A stretch of 45,171 nt of DNA from Methanoregula sp. (GCA_026394695.1 JAPKXT010000211.1:1-45171), one strand, 5' to 3'; numbered from the stretch's first letter, positions 11,168 through 20,882 are shown. A program made the numbers and translations. The notes: generated by a model not told the origin, from the letters alone.

Positions 11168-13395
11168 GAGCGACGACAGAGATCATAGATCTTTTGTGCA
11201 GTCTTTTCTCCGATTCCTTTTATTGAATGCAAATCCACCAGTTCAGCGTTTGTGATTGACTGCACAGAGCCAAAATGGGAGAGCAGCAGGCGAGCATTTT
11301 TCATACCAATTTCGGGGAATGCGGAGATAATGAACTCCTGCTCCTCTCGCAGGGAACGGTGTGATTTATGCGAGTGAACTTTGCGTTCACCCCGCTCGCT
11401 ATCCTCGCGTTTTGCGAGGATATAGAGCATCTGTGCGGTATCCTGTTCATCCCCGGTATACAGGAGCGAGACTCCCATATCAATGGTAAGTGCCGCAAGT
11501 ACGCCCTTGATCGCGTTCGGGTGGATATCCCGCTGTGCGTAGAGATCACCCCCTTCGATAATCATCACCGGGCGCGGGACCGCTTCAGCCATGGCTTTCA
11601 CCTGACCGAGTAAATCACGGTTGATAAGAGTATCAACAAAATCCCGTGCTGTTTTGCGTTCAATGAGGATCCGGTCACCAATTGCATAGTCCCCTTGTGC
11701 AAGTCGTTCGATCCGGATGGACGCTCCCATGCCGGAGAGTACCTCTACCACTTTTGATGAAGTCTCGCGGTCGTCAATGATAATCCGTGGTCCCTGCACC
11801 GTGAAATCTTCGATACTTGCCTGGTCTCCCAAAACAGGTCTTTGCACAAGGGAGTTTGTACTGCCCATTGCTCTCATGCTCTTGTGCATCCTTGCCTCTT
11901 TTGACTGGCTGACATGCCGGAACACTTCATCGGATGTCCCCTTTGTGACCAGGACCACGACCCGGCCAGCCCCGGACCTGCCTGTTCGACCCTTCCGCTG
12001 GATGGAACGGATTTCTGAAGGGACTGTTTCATAAAAGATCACCATATCAGTGGAAGGAACATCAAGGCCTTCCTCACCAACGGATGTTGCTATCAAGACC
12101 TTGAATTCACCAGCACGGAACCGTGTCAGTGCCGCGATCTGCTTTTTCTGGGACAGTCCCTTTTCGGCATCCTTTGTTGCCTGTCCAACAAACCGTTCGC
12201 AGGTAATACCGTTTTTCGTGAGATAGTCCGTCAGAAGTTGCACGGTATCACGGTACGTGGCAAAAATAATTATTCGGCTGTTTGGATGTGCTGCCAGCTG
12301 GTCGCGTACCAGTCCCAGCGTTATATCAGGTTTTGGATGAAGTTCTTTGGTCCATCCGAGCGAATGTACGTAGAGTTCGTAAAAGGATTGATCTTTTACT
12401 ATGCCCTTGCTTGCCTTGCTGCCGCCCGGACCCGAACCCTCAAAAACCAGTTTTGCAAGATATCCTTTCAAAACTTCGCTCCCCTGGGACTCGGCAAGAG
12501 TTATCGCGTGCCTGAGCTTCATGCACGCGGCATAAACAGATGCTGCCGAATAGGCAATAGGATCACGGTTAACGATACGCTGCTGGATCTGGGCATTGAT
12601 CTCATTCAACGCTTTCATTGTAAGTTTCTCACGCTTTGGTACGGTAAAATTAAGGGAGGCAAGCAGTGCCAGGCGCTCTTCGATAAGGGAATTAATCACC
12701 GTTATAGCCATTTTGAGATCGGGGGGGAGATCGATACTGATATACTCAAGATCCCTGTCAAACACATAAGGTCGTACATCGGGATCATTCTCCGTCCGGT
12801 TCTCGAGTTGGGTGATTCCCAGGTTCGCACAGACCTCCTGAACTTTTTCCTGCACACCACCCGGTGATGCGGTCATTGCAAGAAGCAGGGGCTTGTCAGC
12901 CGTAGCAAGGTAGCGCTGGGCGAGAAATACGTAGGCATAATTACCTGTTGCACGGTGACATTCGTCCACGATAAGGAGTGTGACGTCTTTTAACGTGTAG
13001 CGACCGGCAATAAGATCGTTTTTTACTACTTGGGGTGTCGCCAGAATTACGGATGCACGATCCCAGTCCTCCGTGCGCTCATCCGGTGGCGCTTCTCCGG
13101 TAAACATGACAAAGGGTGATAATTCCGAACCCTGATGGCTCTTTACAAGCAGATAGCGTTCAAAAAAACGGAGGTGCTGTTCCACGAGTGGCTTTGTCGG
13201 GGCAAGCATAAGCACCCGGCCTCCCTCATTGTAGATCCGGGATGCAGCAACGAGAAGCGCCACCGCAGTCTTGCCAAGGCCGGTAGGCAGTATCACCATC
13301 GTGTTTGCGTCAAGTGCCCGCATCGCAATCGAAAGCTGGTACTCTCTCGACTCGATGCTTTCAGGTTTGAGCAGGGGATGGCTGATGAAACTCAT
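11158..13395 (-). CDS. hef: Hef helicase/nuclease (archaeal FANCM/XPF homologue)
   Basis: 745 residues. It acts at stalled forks and branched DNA. The N-terminal SF2 helicase shows a Q-like motif REYQ, Walker A PTGLGKT (37-43), DECH (144-147), TASPGG and motif [15 protein letters not shown]. The XPF/ERCC4 nuclease follows with [14 protein letters not shown] and the catalytic [12 protein letters not shown]. The C-terminus has tandem helix-hairpin-helix elements ([29 protein letters not shown]). The protein is intact and of normal length. It is followed upstream by glyS only ten bases away on the same strand, so both are probably one transcript. In haloarchaea Hef is needed for replication-stress survival. 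Confidence 0.97.
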   Translation of the reverse strand: MSFISHPLLKPESIESREYQLSIAMRALDANTMVILPTGLGKTAVALLVAASRIYNEGGRVLMLAPTKPLVEQHLRFFERYLLVKSHQGSELSPFVMFTGEAPPDERTEDWDRASVILATPQVVKNDLIAGRYTLKDVTLLIVDECHRATGNYAYVFLAQRYLATADKPLLLAMTASPGGVQEKVQEVCANLGITQLENRTENDPDVRPYVFDRDLEYISIDLPPDLKMAITVINSLIEERLALLASLNFTVPKREKLTMKALNEINAQIQQRIVNRDPIAYSAASVYAACMKLRHAITLAESQGSEVLKGYLAKLVFEGSGPGGSKASKGIVKDQSFYELYVHSLGWTKELHPKPDITLGLVRDQLAAHPNSRIIIFATYRDTVQLLTDYLTKNGITCERFVGQATKDAEKGLSQKKQIAALTRFRAGEFKVLIATSVGEEGLDVPSTDMVIFYETVPSEIRSIQRKGRTGRSGAGRVVVLVTKGTSDEVFRHVSQSKEARMHKSMRAMGSTNSLVQRPVLGDQASIEDFTVQGPRIIIDDRETSSKVVEVLSGMGASIRIERLAQGDYAIGDRILIERKTARDFVDTLINRDLLGQVKAMAEAVPRPVMIIEGGDLYAQRDIHPNAIKGVLAALTIDMGVSLLYTGDEQDTAQMLYILAKREDSERGERKVHSHKSHRSLREEQEFIISAFPEIGMKNARLLLSHFGSVQSITNAELVDLHSIKGIGEKTAQKIYDLCRRSYN

Positions 13396-13405
13396 AAAGG
13401 TTTAA

Positions 13406-15142
13406 TTATGGATTCAGGGATGTGAACGTAATGCTTCCATCCACAAGAGCCCCGATAGTTTCCGGCAAATTCGCGATGGCGACTCGTACCTGTTTCATGG
13501 AATCCCGGTCCCGCAGGGTAACAGTATTGTTCTCTTTGGTATCGTAATCGACCGTGATCGCAAACGGTGTTCCAATCTCGTCCTGGCGTCTGTACCTGCG
13601 ACCAATGGCGCCGCTGTCATCGTATTCGGCAAGTATTCCTTTTTTATGGAAGGTACGGGTGATAGTGCGGGCTATTGTATCAAGACCATCACGAGTCATG
13701 AGTGGAAAAACGGCTACCTGGACTGGCGCAACATTTGGTGAGAGGTGCATCACGGTCCGGGCTTCGCCATCCGCGATATCCTCATCATATGCCTGTTCCA
13801 GCACCGCATAACACATGCGGTCAATCCCGTACGATGGTTCGATCACGTGGGGGACAATATCTTCTCCGCGAATATCTATCACTTCATCACGGACTTCAAA
13901 CAGGTTGGCAGGGATATGGATTTTTTCACCATCCACCTCAATATCGGCACCTTCTGAATTGGGTGTTGCGGTTGTCAGTGCATCAAAGATCGCTTTTGCC
14001 TTTGTGCGGTATTGTTTACCAAGAACGCTCATATTCGGGATAATACGACGGCGTTTGGTTTTCTTCGGAACTTCATACTGTATGAAAACCGTCATTGGAG
14101 TGCCGCTCTGCTTTGCATGAGCGTTTAAGTCATAATCTGTTCTGTCCGCTATACCCACGGTTTCCACCCAGCCAAAACGCTGGGAAAATACTTCTGCATC
14201 CCAGCAGTCAGTGGCATAATGCGCCCGTTCATCGGGAAGGTGCTGGCGGAACCGTAGTCTTTCGGGTTTGATCCCGATCGTGACCAGGAGTTCGTGCGTC
14301 AGGGCAACATAGTAGGCAACGTATTCGTTGGCAATTATTCCTTTGTCAACAGCTTCCTGCATGGAGAATTCAACAGCGTTTTCACATTTCTGTTGCTGGA
14401 TGTACGTGAGCAGCGGCATCCGATACCCCGCATAGCGTTTGAATGACGGGTGATGGTTCTTCTCATTCGGGTGAACAAAGATTTCGGCCTCTGCCTGGGT
14501 AAACTCCCGTAGCCGTATCATACCCTGCCGGGGGGAGATCTCATTCCGGTAGGATTTACCGATCTGCACTGCACCGAAGGGGAGCTTGTCCCGGTAGAAC
14601 CTGAGAAGGCGAGAAAAATCAACAAACATTCCCTGTGCGGTTTCAGGACGCAGGTAACCCGTCCGCTGTGAACCCGGGCCGATTGTTGTTGAAAACATAA
14701 GGTTGAAATTGAAGACCTCAACATTGCCAAGCACTTCATCGCAGGCGGGGCATTTGCAGGAAGTGATGGCAACAGCCAGATCTTCATTTTTCATAACCGA
14801 AGGGTTTGGTATGTTTCCCCCCTCGGCAACGTGGTCAGCACGCAGGTACTCCTTACAGTGCGGGCACTGGCACATCTTATCAGAAAAACCTTTTACGTGC
14901 CCTGATGCAATAAAAACTGCTTCCTGTGCAATCGTCGGGCATTCAATCTCATAGTAACCTTCCCGGATAACGTAAAAATCACGCCAGACATTTTCAACCC
15001 TTCGTTTCATCATCGCGCCGAGCGGACCGTAATCGATGAATCCCGCCACTGCTCCATAACATTCGGATGTGGGCCAGATAAAACCCCTGCGTTTGGCAAG
15101 TTCCATCACGTTTTCAAAAACATCACGACAACTTTGTACCAA
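13406..15142 (-). CDS. glyS: Glycyl-tRNA synthetase, archaeal/eukaryotic dimeric type
   Basis: 578-residue class II synthetase charging tRNA-Gly. The N-terminus VMELAKRRGFIWPTSECYGA and the motifs GFIDYGPLGAMMKRR, YLRPETAQGMFVDFSR and QIGKSYRNEISPRQGMIR are those of the alpha2 type; zinc-binding-like pairs CQCPHC and CKCPAC lie in the insertion. The C-terminal anticodon-binding domain (APVQVAVFPL onward) is complete. The start is TTG, since a stop lies two codons upstream; GTGAT five bases before it can serve as Shine-Dalgarno. A TATA-like TTATAATA at about 15199-15206 on this strand would start transcription near 15175. It probably forms an operon with hef. Confidence 0.97.
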   Translation of the reverse strand: MVQSCRDVFENVMELAKRRGFIWPTSECYGAVAGFIDYGPLGAMMKRRVENVWRDFYVIREGYYEIECPTIAQEAVFIASGHVKGFSDKMCQCPHCKEYLRADHVAEGGNIPNPSVMKNEDLAVAITSCKCPACDEVLGNVEVFNFNLMFSTTIGPGSQRTGYLRPETAQGMFVDFSRLLRFYRDKLPFGAVQIGKSYRNEISPRQGMIRLREFTQAEAEIFVHPNEKNHHPSFKRYAGYRMPLLTYIQQQKCENAVEFSMQEAVDKGIIANEYVAYYVALTHELLVTIGIKPERLRFRQHLPDERAHYATDCWDAEVFSQRFGWVETVGIADRTDYDLNAHAKQSGTPMTVFIQYEVPKKTKRRRIIPNMSVLGKQYRTKAKAIFDALTTATPNSEGADIEVDGEKIHIPANLFEVRDEVIDIRGEDIVPHVIEPSYGIDRMCYAVLEQAYDEDIADGEARTVMHLSPNVAPVQVAVFPLMTRDGLDTIARTITRTFHKKGILAEYDDSGAIGRRYRRQDEIGTPFAITVDYDTKENNTVTLRDRDSMKQVRVAIANLPETIGALVDGSITFTSLNP

Positions 15143-15446
15143 TATTCATCACTTCTTGTAGAGTTTGTCCTAAGTTCGTCTTTATTGGTTTTTGAGCTAT
15201 TATAATTCACGCGGTACTGCATGTTCAATCATGCACATGACAAGAGAAAGAATTGACAGTCGTTATCAAAATATTTTCATGTGTATGAAAGTTCTCTTCA
15301 GAAAATAATTCTCCGTATTTTCACATTCTGCGTTATTGCCATCGTTATTACAAGTCGGAGGGAACCCGTTGAAATTCTTTGTCGCTCAATTTTCTGACCA
15401 AAGAAAAAATGAAAAATAACAATTTCCTCTAAAAAATTCCATGGGG
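15143..15446. other. Divergent promoter gap between glyS and the HTH gene
   Basis: An AT-rich stretch of about 300 bases. It holds the glyS promoter, a small TGCATG/CATGCA hairpin near 15221 and oligo-A runs. No coding frame or RNA gene is recognised. Confidence 0.5.
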
Positions 15447-15455
15447 AATATATAC
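15447..15455 (+). promoter_or_regulatory. TATA box flanked by GGG/CCC for the HTH gene
   Basis: AATATATAC is framed by GGGG on the left and CCC on the right. It predicts transcription from about 15478 and a leader of about 65 bases before ATG 15544. Confidence 0.55.
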
Positions 15456-15513
15456 AATCCCGCACCAATTTATAGGTTTTTTGGTTAAAGGATGCGTAAA
15501 GATAGGATTAAAT

Positions 15514-15547
15514 AGGAGGCGAAGTATTGTATATCCTAATCCCATGA
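15514..15547 (+). promoter_or_regulatory. Possible leader peptide overlapping the HTH gene start
   Basis: AGGAGG at 15514-15519 is followed after seven bases by TTG 15527, which opens a six-codon frame (TTG TAT ATC CTA ATC CCA) ending with TGA at 15545-15547. This TGA overlaps ATG 15544 of the HTH gene (ATGA), an arrangement usual in translational coupling. The strong Shine-Dalgarno is out of reach of any in-frame ATG of the HTH gene. Confidence 0.4.
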
Positions 15548-16167
15548 CGGGGTATGCAATGACCGAAGACAAACGCAAGACACAGCTTCTAAAACTCTTC
15601 AGTACCATGTCGGGCAAGACAAAGATTGTCGAGCCGATGAAGAATATTCATGGTACTTTGAGAGACAGTGACGCAATCGAACGCGAGGTCGCTCTCGTGA
15701 TGAGAGAGATCACAGAACAGGGAATCTTCAAAACATCATTAAAACCCATCCAGCTTGCAAAACTTGTCACCCTGTTTTATGCAGGAAAGAATGATACAGA
15801 AATTGCCCGCCAACTCGGGGATGAGAAGCTTAGTAAGACCGTTGCACGTGCACGGGTCAGACTCAAGCTCTTCCGTGACCTTGACTTTAAGATGCCGTTT
15901 GACAAAGTCAAGATGGAAAAACTGATCGAGTCAGGTAAGACCATGAAAGAAGTTTCCGAAGAACTGGGCGTGAGTCCATCGACACTTCGTGAATACCGGC
16001 ACGTGATTGAGGAACAAGAAGATCCCACCATTGAGGTATATATTGACAGGGTCCGTGATGTTATGGAAGACCGGGATCTGTCCGAGCAGATGACACGGAG
16101 TGCAACTGCTGACAGTCTCGGAGATTCCATCGATATCACAGAAGCTGAACTGATAGATGTGACATAA
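15544..16167 (+). CDS. Helix-turn-helix protein of unknown target
   Basis: 207 residues from ATG 15544. Two helix-turn-helix-like segments are visible: NDTEIARQLGDEKLSKTVARA in the middle and KTMKEVSEELGVSPSTLREY after it; the tail is acidic. The N-terminal part (DKRKTQLLKLFSTMSGKTKI) weakly resembles haloarchaeal conditioned-medium-induced protein 4, but I would not transfer the name. ATG 15559 is another candidate start, and the frame is open back to TTG 15481. A TATA box lies at 15447-15455 and a possible leader peptide overlaps the start. Probable role: DNA-binding regulator, inferred from the HTH segments only. Confidence 0.8.
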   Translation: MTGYAMTEDKRKTQLLKLFSTMSGKTKIVEPMKNIHGTLRDSDAIEREVALVMREITEQGIFKTSLKPIQLAKLVTLFYAGKNDTEIARQLGDEKLSKTVARARVRLKLFRDLDFKMPFDKVKMEKLIESGKTMKEVSEELGVSPSTLREYRHVIEEQEDPTIEVYIDRVRDVMEDRDLSEQMTRSATADSLGDSIDITEAELIDVT

Positions 16168-16272
16168 CGGTTCGCCCCGGACCGGATACAGATCCCTTTT
16201 TTAGTGCTGGTGCTCTCTCGACCTGCTCCAGGAACGCGAAACCTTCATCCCAATAAAATCTGATCTGGATAT

Positions 16273-16941
16273 ATGCAACTTACGTGGCTCGGGCATTCCT
16301 GTGTTCTTCTCACGGGGTCAAAAAAAATCCTTATCGATCCCTTTGTTGAAGGCAGAAGTGTTCTTGATACGAATCCTGATCTTGTCGCAGTCACTCACGG
16401 GCACGATGACCACATAGGAGAAACCATCGCACTGGGAAAAAAGACCATTGCGATAACCGAGATCGCGAAATACGTAAAATCAAAAGGCCTGCCGGCCGAA
16501 GGTATGAATATCGGGGGCACGATTTTCATTGATGGTATATCCTTCACGATGACTGCAGCTGCACACTCGTCATGGATTGAAGAGGCAGGTATCGGGTGCT
16601 ATGGTGGTACTGCGGCAGGTTTTATTATTGGCATGGACGGTGTAAAGGTATATCATGCAGGCGATACCGGGCTCTTCTCAGATATGAAATTGATCGGCGA
16701 ACTCTATCGCCCGGATGTCGCGCTGCTCCCGATTGGCGGCCGATACACAATGGGGCCTGCTGAAGCGATGATGGCCGCAAATTTCATTGGTGCCAAAATG
16801 GTAATACCCATCCATTATAATACATGGAAAAAGATTACCGTAGATCCGTTACCATTCAAGAGAGCCATTGAAAGAACCACGGATATCAGGGTAAACGTAC
16901 TCCAACCGGGTGAGAGTATAGAGATCAATCTGAATGCATAA
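16273..16941 (+). CDS. UPF0173 metal-dependent hydrolase (metallo-beta-lactamase fold)
   Basis: 222 residues. The metallo-beta-lactamase metal site is seen as THGHDDHIG, with further ligands in AAAHSSWIEE, YHAGDTGLFSDM and the C-terminal IPIHYNTW. The N-terminus MQLTWLGHSCVLL is typical of UPF0173 (UlaG-like) proteins, and the length fits. The family is cytoplasmic; the physiological substrate is unknown. Start ATG 16273 follows an AT-rich stretch without a clear Shine-Dalgarno. It appears to be monocistronic. Confidence 0.93.
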   Translation: MQLTWLGHSCVLLTGSKKILIDPFVEGRSVLDTNPDLVAVTHGHDDHIGETIALGKKTIAITEIAKYVKSKGLPAEGMNIGGTIFIDGISFTMTAAAHSSWIEEAGIGCYGGTAAGFIIGMDGVKVYHAGDTGLFSDMKLIGELYRPDVALLPIGGRYTMGPAEAMMAANFIGAKMVIPIHYNTWKKITVDPLPFKRAIERTTDIRVNVLQPGESIEINLNA

Positions 16942-17302
16942 AAAAAGGAAGTATAAAAATCCTTCTCGCTGTTTCATAGGAGATGGATATTTTACCGGGC
17001 ACAAAATTTCGTTCAAGCTATGTTCCACCCGGGATGGGATCGATCTGCTGCCCCGTTTTTTCGCCACAGCAGGTAATGCAGTTTTTATAAGTTACCATCA
17101 AAAACTGCATCCGGATCGCTGTGGAACCATCTTTTGTGAGTGGCGATACTCCTTATATTCCGGCTTATGGGGGATAAACCCCAGGTTCCGTAATCCTCCC
17201 GATACCTGCTCTACTAAAAAACAGGTGTTCGGAAAGTTAGGGAAATAATCGAGCCACGCAAAAATCCATGAAGTCAGGGCACCATACTCATAGTTACGGT
17301 CC
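16942..17302. other. Gap with several hairpins, no convincing gene
   Basis: 361 bases between the hydrolase and the PEGA protein. Open frames here have no family features. It contains the long hairpin listed at 17064-17124, a GGGG/CCCC hairpin near 17170, and a bulged hairpin whose arms CCGATACCTG and CAGGTGTTCGG lie near 17197-17232. The density of pairing suggests a structured RNA or regulatory region. No SRP or RNase P RNA signature is seen. Confidence 0.45.
17064..17124. repeat. Long imperfect hairpin
   Basis: Outer arms CCACAGC (17064-17070) and GCTGTGG (17118-17124) enclose perfect 11-base inner arms ATGCAGTTTTT (17076-17086) and AAAAACTGCAT (17100-17110), with a 13-base loop. In all 18 base pairs can form on either strand. 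Confidence 0.75.
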
Positions 17303-18265
17303 ATGAAATTTTTTTGCCACTGCCTGATATGCATAATCCTTATGACCGGATGCCTCTGCCTCACCAGCCCGGCATCTGCATCCGTTGGAATTGTGGCATA
17401 CCAGGGAGACATCATCTCGCTCCAAGGCTATTCGTACGGGAACCCGACGGTGTATCTGTTTTTGACCGGGCCCAATCTGCCGGTAAATGGCGTTACCCTC
17501 AATGACATTACCGCCCGGGCTGATGAGGGGCATTTCACGGAAGTGAGTGTCGATGACAATGATCACTGGGTATACAAATGGGGCACCAATACGATGAACG
17601 GCCGGCTTGATGCAGGTACCTATACGGTGTGGGTCGTAAACGGACCAAATGATCGTTCCCGGTTGAATGGTGCGGAGTACAGTACTATTTCCATTACTCT
17701 CGGGAATCCGGTAATAACGGCTTCAACTCATGTAATTCCCGGAAGCCTGACGCTTAACACTACCCCTGAAGGGGCTTCAGTTGTAATTGATGAAAATTAC
17801 CGTGGGAGCACTCCTCTGATCATTGGTGGGATCGAACCAGGCACGTATACGGTGACATTCTCGCGGTTTGGATATACCAGAACATCCATACCAGTACGCG
17901 TTGTGGCAGGAGGAATAACAGAAGTAACAGCTACGCTCCTCCCGTTAACCGGCTCTCTTGAAATTATCACGAGTCCTCCGGGGGCCCAGGTCCTGCTCGA
18001 TTCTGTCGATCAGGGGATTGGTCCGGTCACACTGACAAATTTTACGGGTGGAAATCATACGCTCACGGTGGTAAAAGAGGGGTATGTTACCACGGAACAA
18101 AGAGTGCGGATTATCCCGGACCAGACCACGCGGGTTACCATCCTGCTGGAACCGGTTCCTCCGGCAATTCAGAAAATATTACGTGCTTCAGGACCTGGAC
18201 CTGCCGTTTTTGTTGCAGGTTTTATCGTAATTCTGCTGGTATTCAGGCATTTACGTACAGAATAA
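17303..18265 (+). CDS. Exported PEGA-domain surface protein with C-terminal anchor
   Basis: 320 residues. An N-terminal signal peptide (FFCHCLICIILMTGCLCL, cleavage after about ASA) is followed by an extracellular beta-rich region of the kind common in Methanomicrobiales surface proteins, with GDIISLQGYSYG. Two PEGA domains follow: GSLTLNTTPEGASVVIDENY (about 148-215) and GSLEIITSPPGAQVLLDSVD (about 216-285). The tail has one membrane span (VFVAGFIVILLVF) and the short charged end RHLRTE. The protein is expected to be anchored in the cytoplasmic membrane and exposed outside. The ligand or role is unknown; PEGA domains are usually structural or binding modules. Confidence 0.9.
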   Translation: MKFFCHCLICIILMTGCLCLTSPASASVGIVAYQGDIISLQGYSYGNPTVYLFLTGPNLPVNGVTLNDITARADEGHFTEVSVDDNDHWVYKWGTNTMNGRLDAGTYTVWVVNGPNDRSRLNGAEYSTISITLGNPVITASTHVIPGSLTLNTTPEGASVVIDENYRGSTPLIIGGIEPGTYTVTFSRFGYTRTSIPVRVVAGGITEVTATLLPLTGSLEIITSPPGAQVLLDSVDQGIGPVTLTNFTGGNHTLTVVKEGYVTTEQRVRIIPDQTTRVTILLEPVPPAIQKILRASGPGPAVFVAGFIVILLVFRHLRTE

Positions 18266-18380
18266 TTCACCGTTTGAGAGGGGTCAGAATTACCTTGTTA
18301 TTTAAAAGTGAAACCATTAATTCTGCAGGTTGCGTGATGTTATATATCATTAAATGGGCAACAGAAATGGGAGAGTATGC

Positions 18381-18590
18381 ATGAGTGCGAACCTGTTTGA
18401 TGTCCTGATGGTGATTGCGCTCGGTACATTAACCGGGACAGTGATTGGCCTGCTTATCGGATTTTTTGCAAAGAAACAGAAAAATGAGTGGTCTGCAATG
18501 ACCCGGAAAGAACAAACCATAACTATCGCTCTGGTGATCGTCTTTTGTGTGATATGCATTGCAGGATTTGGATATTATTTCCTCTTATAA
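18381..18590 (+). CDS. Small two-span membrane protein
   Basis: 69 residues from ATG 18381, with two hydrophobic segments (LFDVLMVIALGTLTGTVIGL and TIALVIVFCVICIAGFGYYF) joined by a basic hydrophilic loop (KKQKNEWSAMTRKEQ). No family is recognised. ATG 18381 is preferred over ATG 18354: GGGAG at 18369-18373 is seven bases upstream, and a TATA-like GTTATATAT near 18339-18347 predicts transcription from about 18370, downstream of ATG 18354. It stands between the PEGA protein and the PCNA promoter region. Confidence 0.7.
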   Translation: MSANLFDVLMVIALGTLTGTVIGLLIGFFAKKQKNEWSAMTRKEQTITIALVIVFCVICIAGFGYYFLL

Positions 18591-18865
18591 TCAGAAATCT
18601 TACCCGGTAACCATCATCATCAGTCAATAATAATACTCCCCGGAAAGGAATGTTTTCTTTCCCTGAACCAGAATCCCTGTCAGAACAAAAAGATCAGCGT
18701 TAAATTATTATGGACTAATATATAACGTAACGTAGAACGGTTAAGCCGTAAGTAATGCGACCTTAAACAATTGATTTCCGGTATAAAACAACAAAAAGAA
18801 CTATCGACACAACAGGTAGTTTTTTTACTAAAAACGCGGTCAGACAAGGAGAAGTGAGACAAGCA

Positions 18866-19609
18866 ATGTTAAAAGCAACGATTGATGCAGACGTGTTCAG
18901 GGAATTTATTGATGCAATTTCGGCTCTCGTCCCGGAGTGCCGTCTGCATACTGATGAGAATGGCATCTCTACAAGGGCTGTTGACACGGCCAATGTAGCG
19001 ATGATCGGAATTGAGCTCAAAAAAGAGGCATTCGATTCGTATAAGGCCACGAAAAGCCAGCTGGGTATTGATATCTCCAAGATGAAAAATATTTTCGGCA
19101 TGGCAGGCAAAGGCGATCTTATCAGTCTTGAACTTGCTGATAATGCCCAGAAGATGTCAGTTTCAGCCCACGGGTACCATTATTCCATCACCCTCCTTGA
19201 TACGAATACCATCCGCAAGGATCCAAACCCGCCCACCATCAATCTTCCGGGAAAAATTGTAATTACCGGTGATGATTTTAACAATGCGATGAAAGCGGCA
19301 GCGGTAATCTCTGATAAGATTGCTCTTGGAATCAACCCGAAGGACCAGACGTTTTATCTCATTGCCGAAGGGGACACTGATACCATCCGGCGCGAATTTG
19401 GCAAGGACGAACTCAAATCACTCACGCCGGTTGAGGCAAGGTCGCTCTTCTCTTTAGATTACTTAAAAGATATGGGAAAAGTTATGAGCAGGGCAGCAGA
19501 GATCGAGATCTTTTTAGGTATCGATCATCCGGCCAGGTTTTCCTTTATTATTGCCGGCGGCAACGGGCATGTCGAGTACCTGCTCGCCCCCCGGATAGAG
19601 GCTGACTGA
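18866..19609 (+). CDS. pcn: DNA polymerase sliding clamp PCNA
   Basis: 247 residues, the usual archaeal PCNA length. It forms the trimeric ring that holds PolB/PolD, Fen1, ligase and other partners on DNA. The N-terminus MLKATIDADVFREFIDAISAL, the interdomain region, and the C-terminus (EIFLGIDHPARFSFIIAGG, then EYLLAPRIEAD) are characteristic. ATG 18866 fits the family; the frame is open four codons further to GTG 18854, which would be too close to AAGGAG at 18846-18851. TATA-like boxes at about 18716-18726 and 18782-18789 imply a leader of 55 to 120 bases. The stop overlaps the priL start by one base, so the two replication genes are coupled. Confidence 0.97.
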   Translation: MLKATIDADVFREFIDAISALVPECRLHTDENGISTRAVDTANVAMIGIELKKEAFDSYKATKSQLGIDISKMKNIFGMAGKGDLISLELADNAQKMSVSAHGYHYSITLLDTNTIRKDPNPPTINLPGKIVITGDDFNNAMKAAAVISDKIALGINPKDQTFYLIAEGDTDTIRREFGKDELKSLTPVEARSLFSLDYLKDMGKVMSRAAEIEIFLGIDHPARFSFIIAGGNGHVEYLLAPRIEAD

Positions 19610-20673
19610 TGGATTTTGTGCCATCAGCAAAGGAACTTTCCCATTTTCCCTTTTTAAAAAAAGCCCAGGATCATATCAAAGATATTTTTCCTCCTCTTGA
19701 GGTATTACTCAAAGAAAAAAGAGGGAGAATTATCACCGATCTCGCTTTAAAGCGCATCAACCAGGCATTATCTTCAAAAAGAACAGTAATCGCCCATTTC
19801 CAGCATCGTGATGACGATGAGATCGCAAGTTATGTTCTGGCCAGGATTATTGCATCCTGCATCCCGGATAAACAACTTTTTGATCGTCTTACACGGTATG
19901 AAGCGGAACGAGCCTACTATTTCCTTGTCTCAGAAACCGGGACGGAAGATGGCGAAAAAGGGTGGAATGAAAATACGGTCCTTGATGATGATGGCTACAG
20001 CCGGATATCAAAATATCTGGCCACAGAATTTGGAATAACTATCACGGATGAGCGCATGTCACTTCCTGATTACGTGGAGATCGTTTCACCTCTCCACGAT
20101 GCACGGTTTAAACTGGTAAACAGGAATGTGCACCATGGATTTGTTGAGATAAAAAAAGAAGAACGGTATGAACTCCTTCGAGAGCGCATCCGTGTTATCA
20201 TCCGTCACGATCTGCCGTATAAAGTTCCAAAATCACTTTGTGAACAACTGGCGCCGGTGGCTGAACCCATAAAAAAAGTATACCAGGAGCAGATGCTCCA
20301 GCAGTTTGGCACCATAGAAGAGAGTGCATTTCCCCCCTGCATGCAGGCGCTGATTCAGGCACTGACTGCCGGGACAAACCTCACCCACGCCGGCCGATTT
20401 GCTCTTACTACTTTTATTCATACTATCGGGATGGATGTAACGGTAATTGCCCAGCTCTACGCCAGGTCGCCGGATTTTGATCCGGAAAAGACCATGTACC
20501 AGGTAGAGCATATCACGGGGCGCGGAGGATCGGGAACGGAATACACTGCCCCTGCTTGCGCTGCAATGAAGACAACCGGGCTTTGCACCCACCCGGATGC
20601 AGTATGTGCGAAAGTCAATCACCCGCTCAGTTATTACAAGCTTAAAAAGAAAGAAAAAATTATTCGAAAATAA
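19609..20673 (+). CDS. priL: DNA primase large subunit PriL
   Basis: 354 residues. It is the regulatory Fe-S subunit of the archaeal/eukaryotic primase that makes RNA primers with PriS. The C-terminal domain carries the four cluster cysteines: FPPCMQ, APACAAM, TGLC and AVCAKV, followed by HPLSYYKLKKK. The all-helical N-terminal region is of normal length. The ATG overlaps the PCNA stop (TGATG), so expression is tied to the clamp. The small subunit is not in this window. The lysine-rich end lies just ahead of an A-rich stretch before the convergent membrane-protein gene. Confidence 0.95.
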   Translation: MDFVPSAKELSHFPFLKKAQDHIKDIFPPLEVLLKEKRGRIITDLALKRINQALSSKRTVIAHFQHRDDDEIASYVLARIIASCIPDKQLFDRLTRYEAERAYYFLVSETGTEDGEKGWNENTVLDDDGYSRISKYLATEFGITITDERMSLPDYVEIVSPLHDARFKLVNRNVHHGFVEIKKEERYELLRERIRVIIRHDLPYKVPKSLCEQLAPVAEPIKKVYQEQMLQQFGTIEESAFPPCMQALIQALTAGTNLTHAGRFALTTFIHTIGMDVTVIAQLYARSPDFDPEKTMYQVEHITGRGGSGTEYTAPACAAMKTTGLCTHPDAVCAKVNHPLSYYKLKKKEKIIRK

Positions 20674-20705
20674 AAAAGAAGACCAGAAAAGCAATTTTTT
20701 GAAAT

Positions 20706-20882
20706 CTACGTGATTTTTTCATTTACCAGATATCCTGCACCGGAAAGGAACAGGATAAAGATCACAATGGCGGCAAGGTAGGCCACTCCTGCAACCATCA
20801 CCATGGGTAGTACAGCGAGCATTACAATCAGGATAAGAAAGCCTGACAAGCCTATGATCACATCAAGGAGTCGTGCATCCAT
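20706..20882 (-). CDS. Small membrane protein, 58 residues
   Basis: Starting at MDARLLDVIIGLSGF, the product is almost wholly hydrophobic with two spans (about 6-24 and 28-50) and ends VNEKIT. No family is recognised. The open frame continues 24 codons upstream, but the symmetric TATA element at 20905-20920 places the transcription start near 20887, just before this ATG, so the short form is chosen. It is convergent with priL and divergent from the ThiN-like gene. Confidence 0.6.
   Translation of the reverse strand: MDARLLDVIIGLSGFLILIVMLAVLPMVMVAGVAYLAAIVIFILFLSGAGYLVNEKIT

Noticed and set aside
17064-17124. SRP or RNase P RNA as explanation of the structured gap
   Set aside because: The conserved SRP helix 8 and RNase P core motifs are not found on either strand.
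16934-17248. 104-codon plus-strand frame after the UPF0173 gene
   Set aside because: Composition is not protein-like, it has no family features, and it spans the strong hairpin at 17064-17124.
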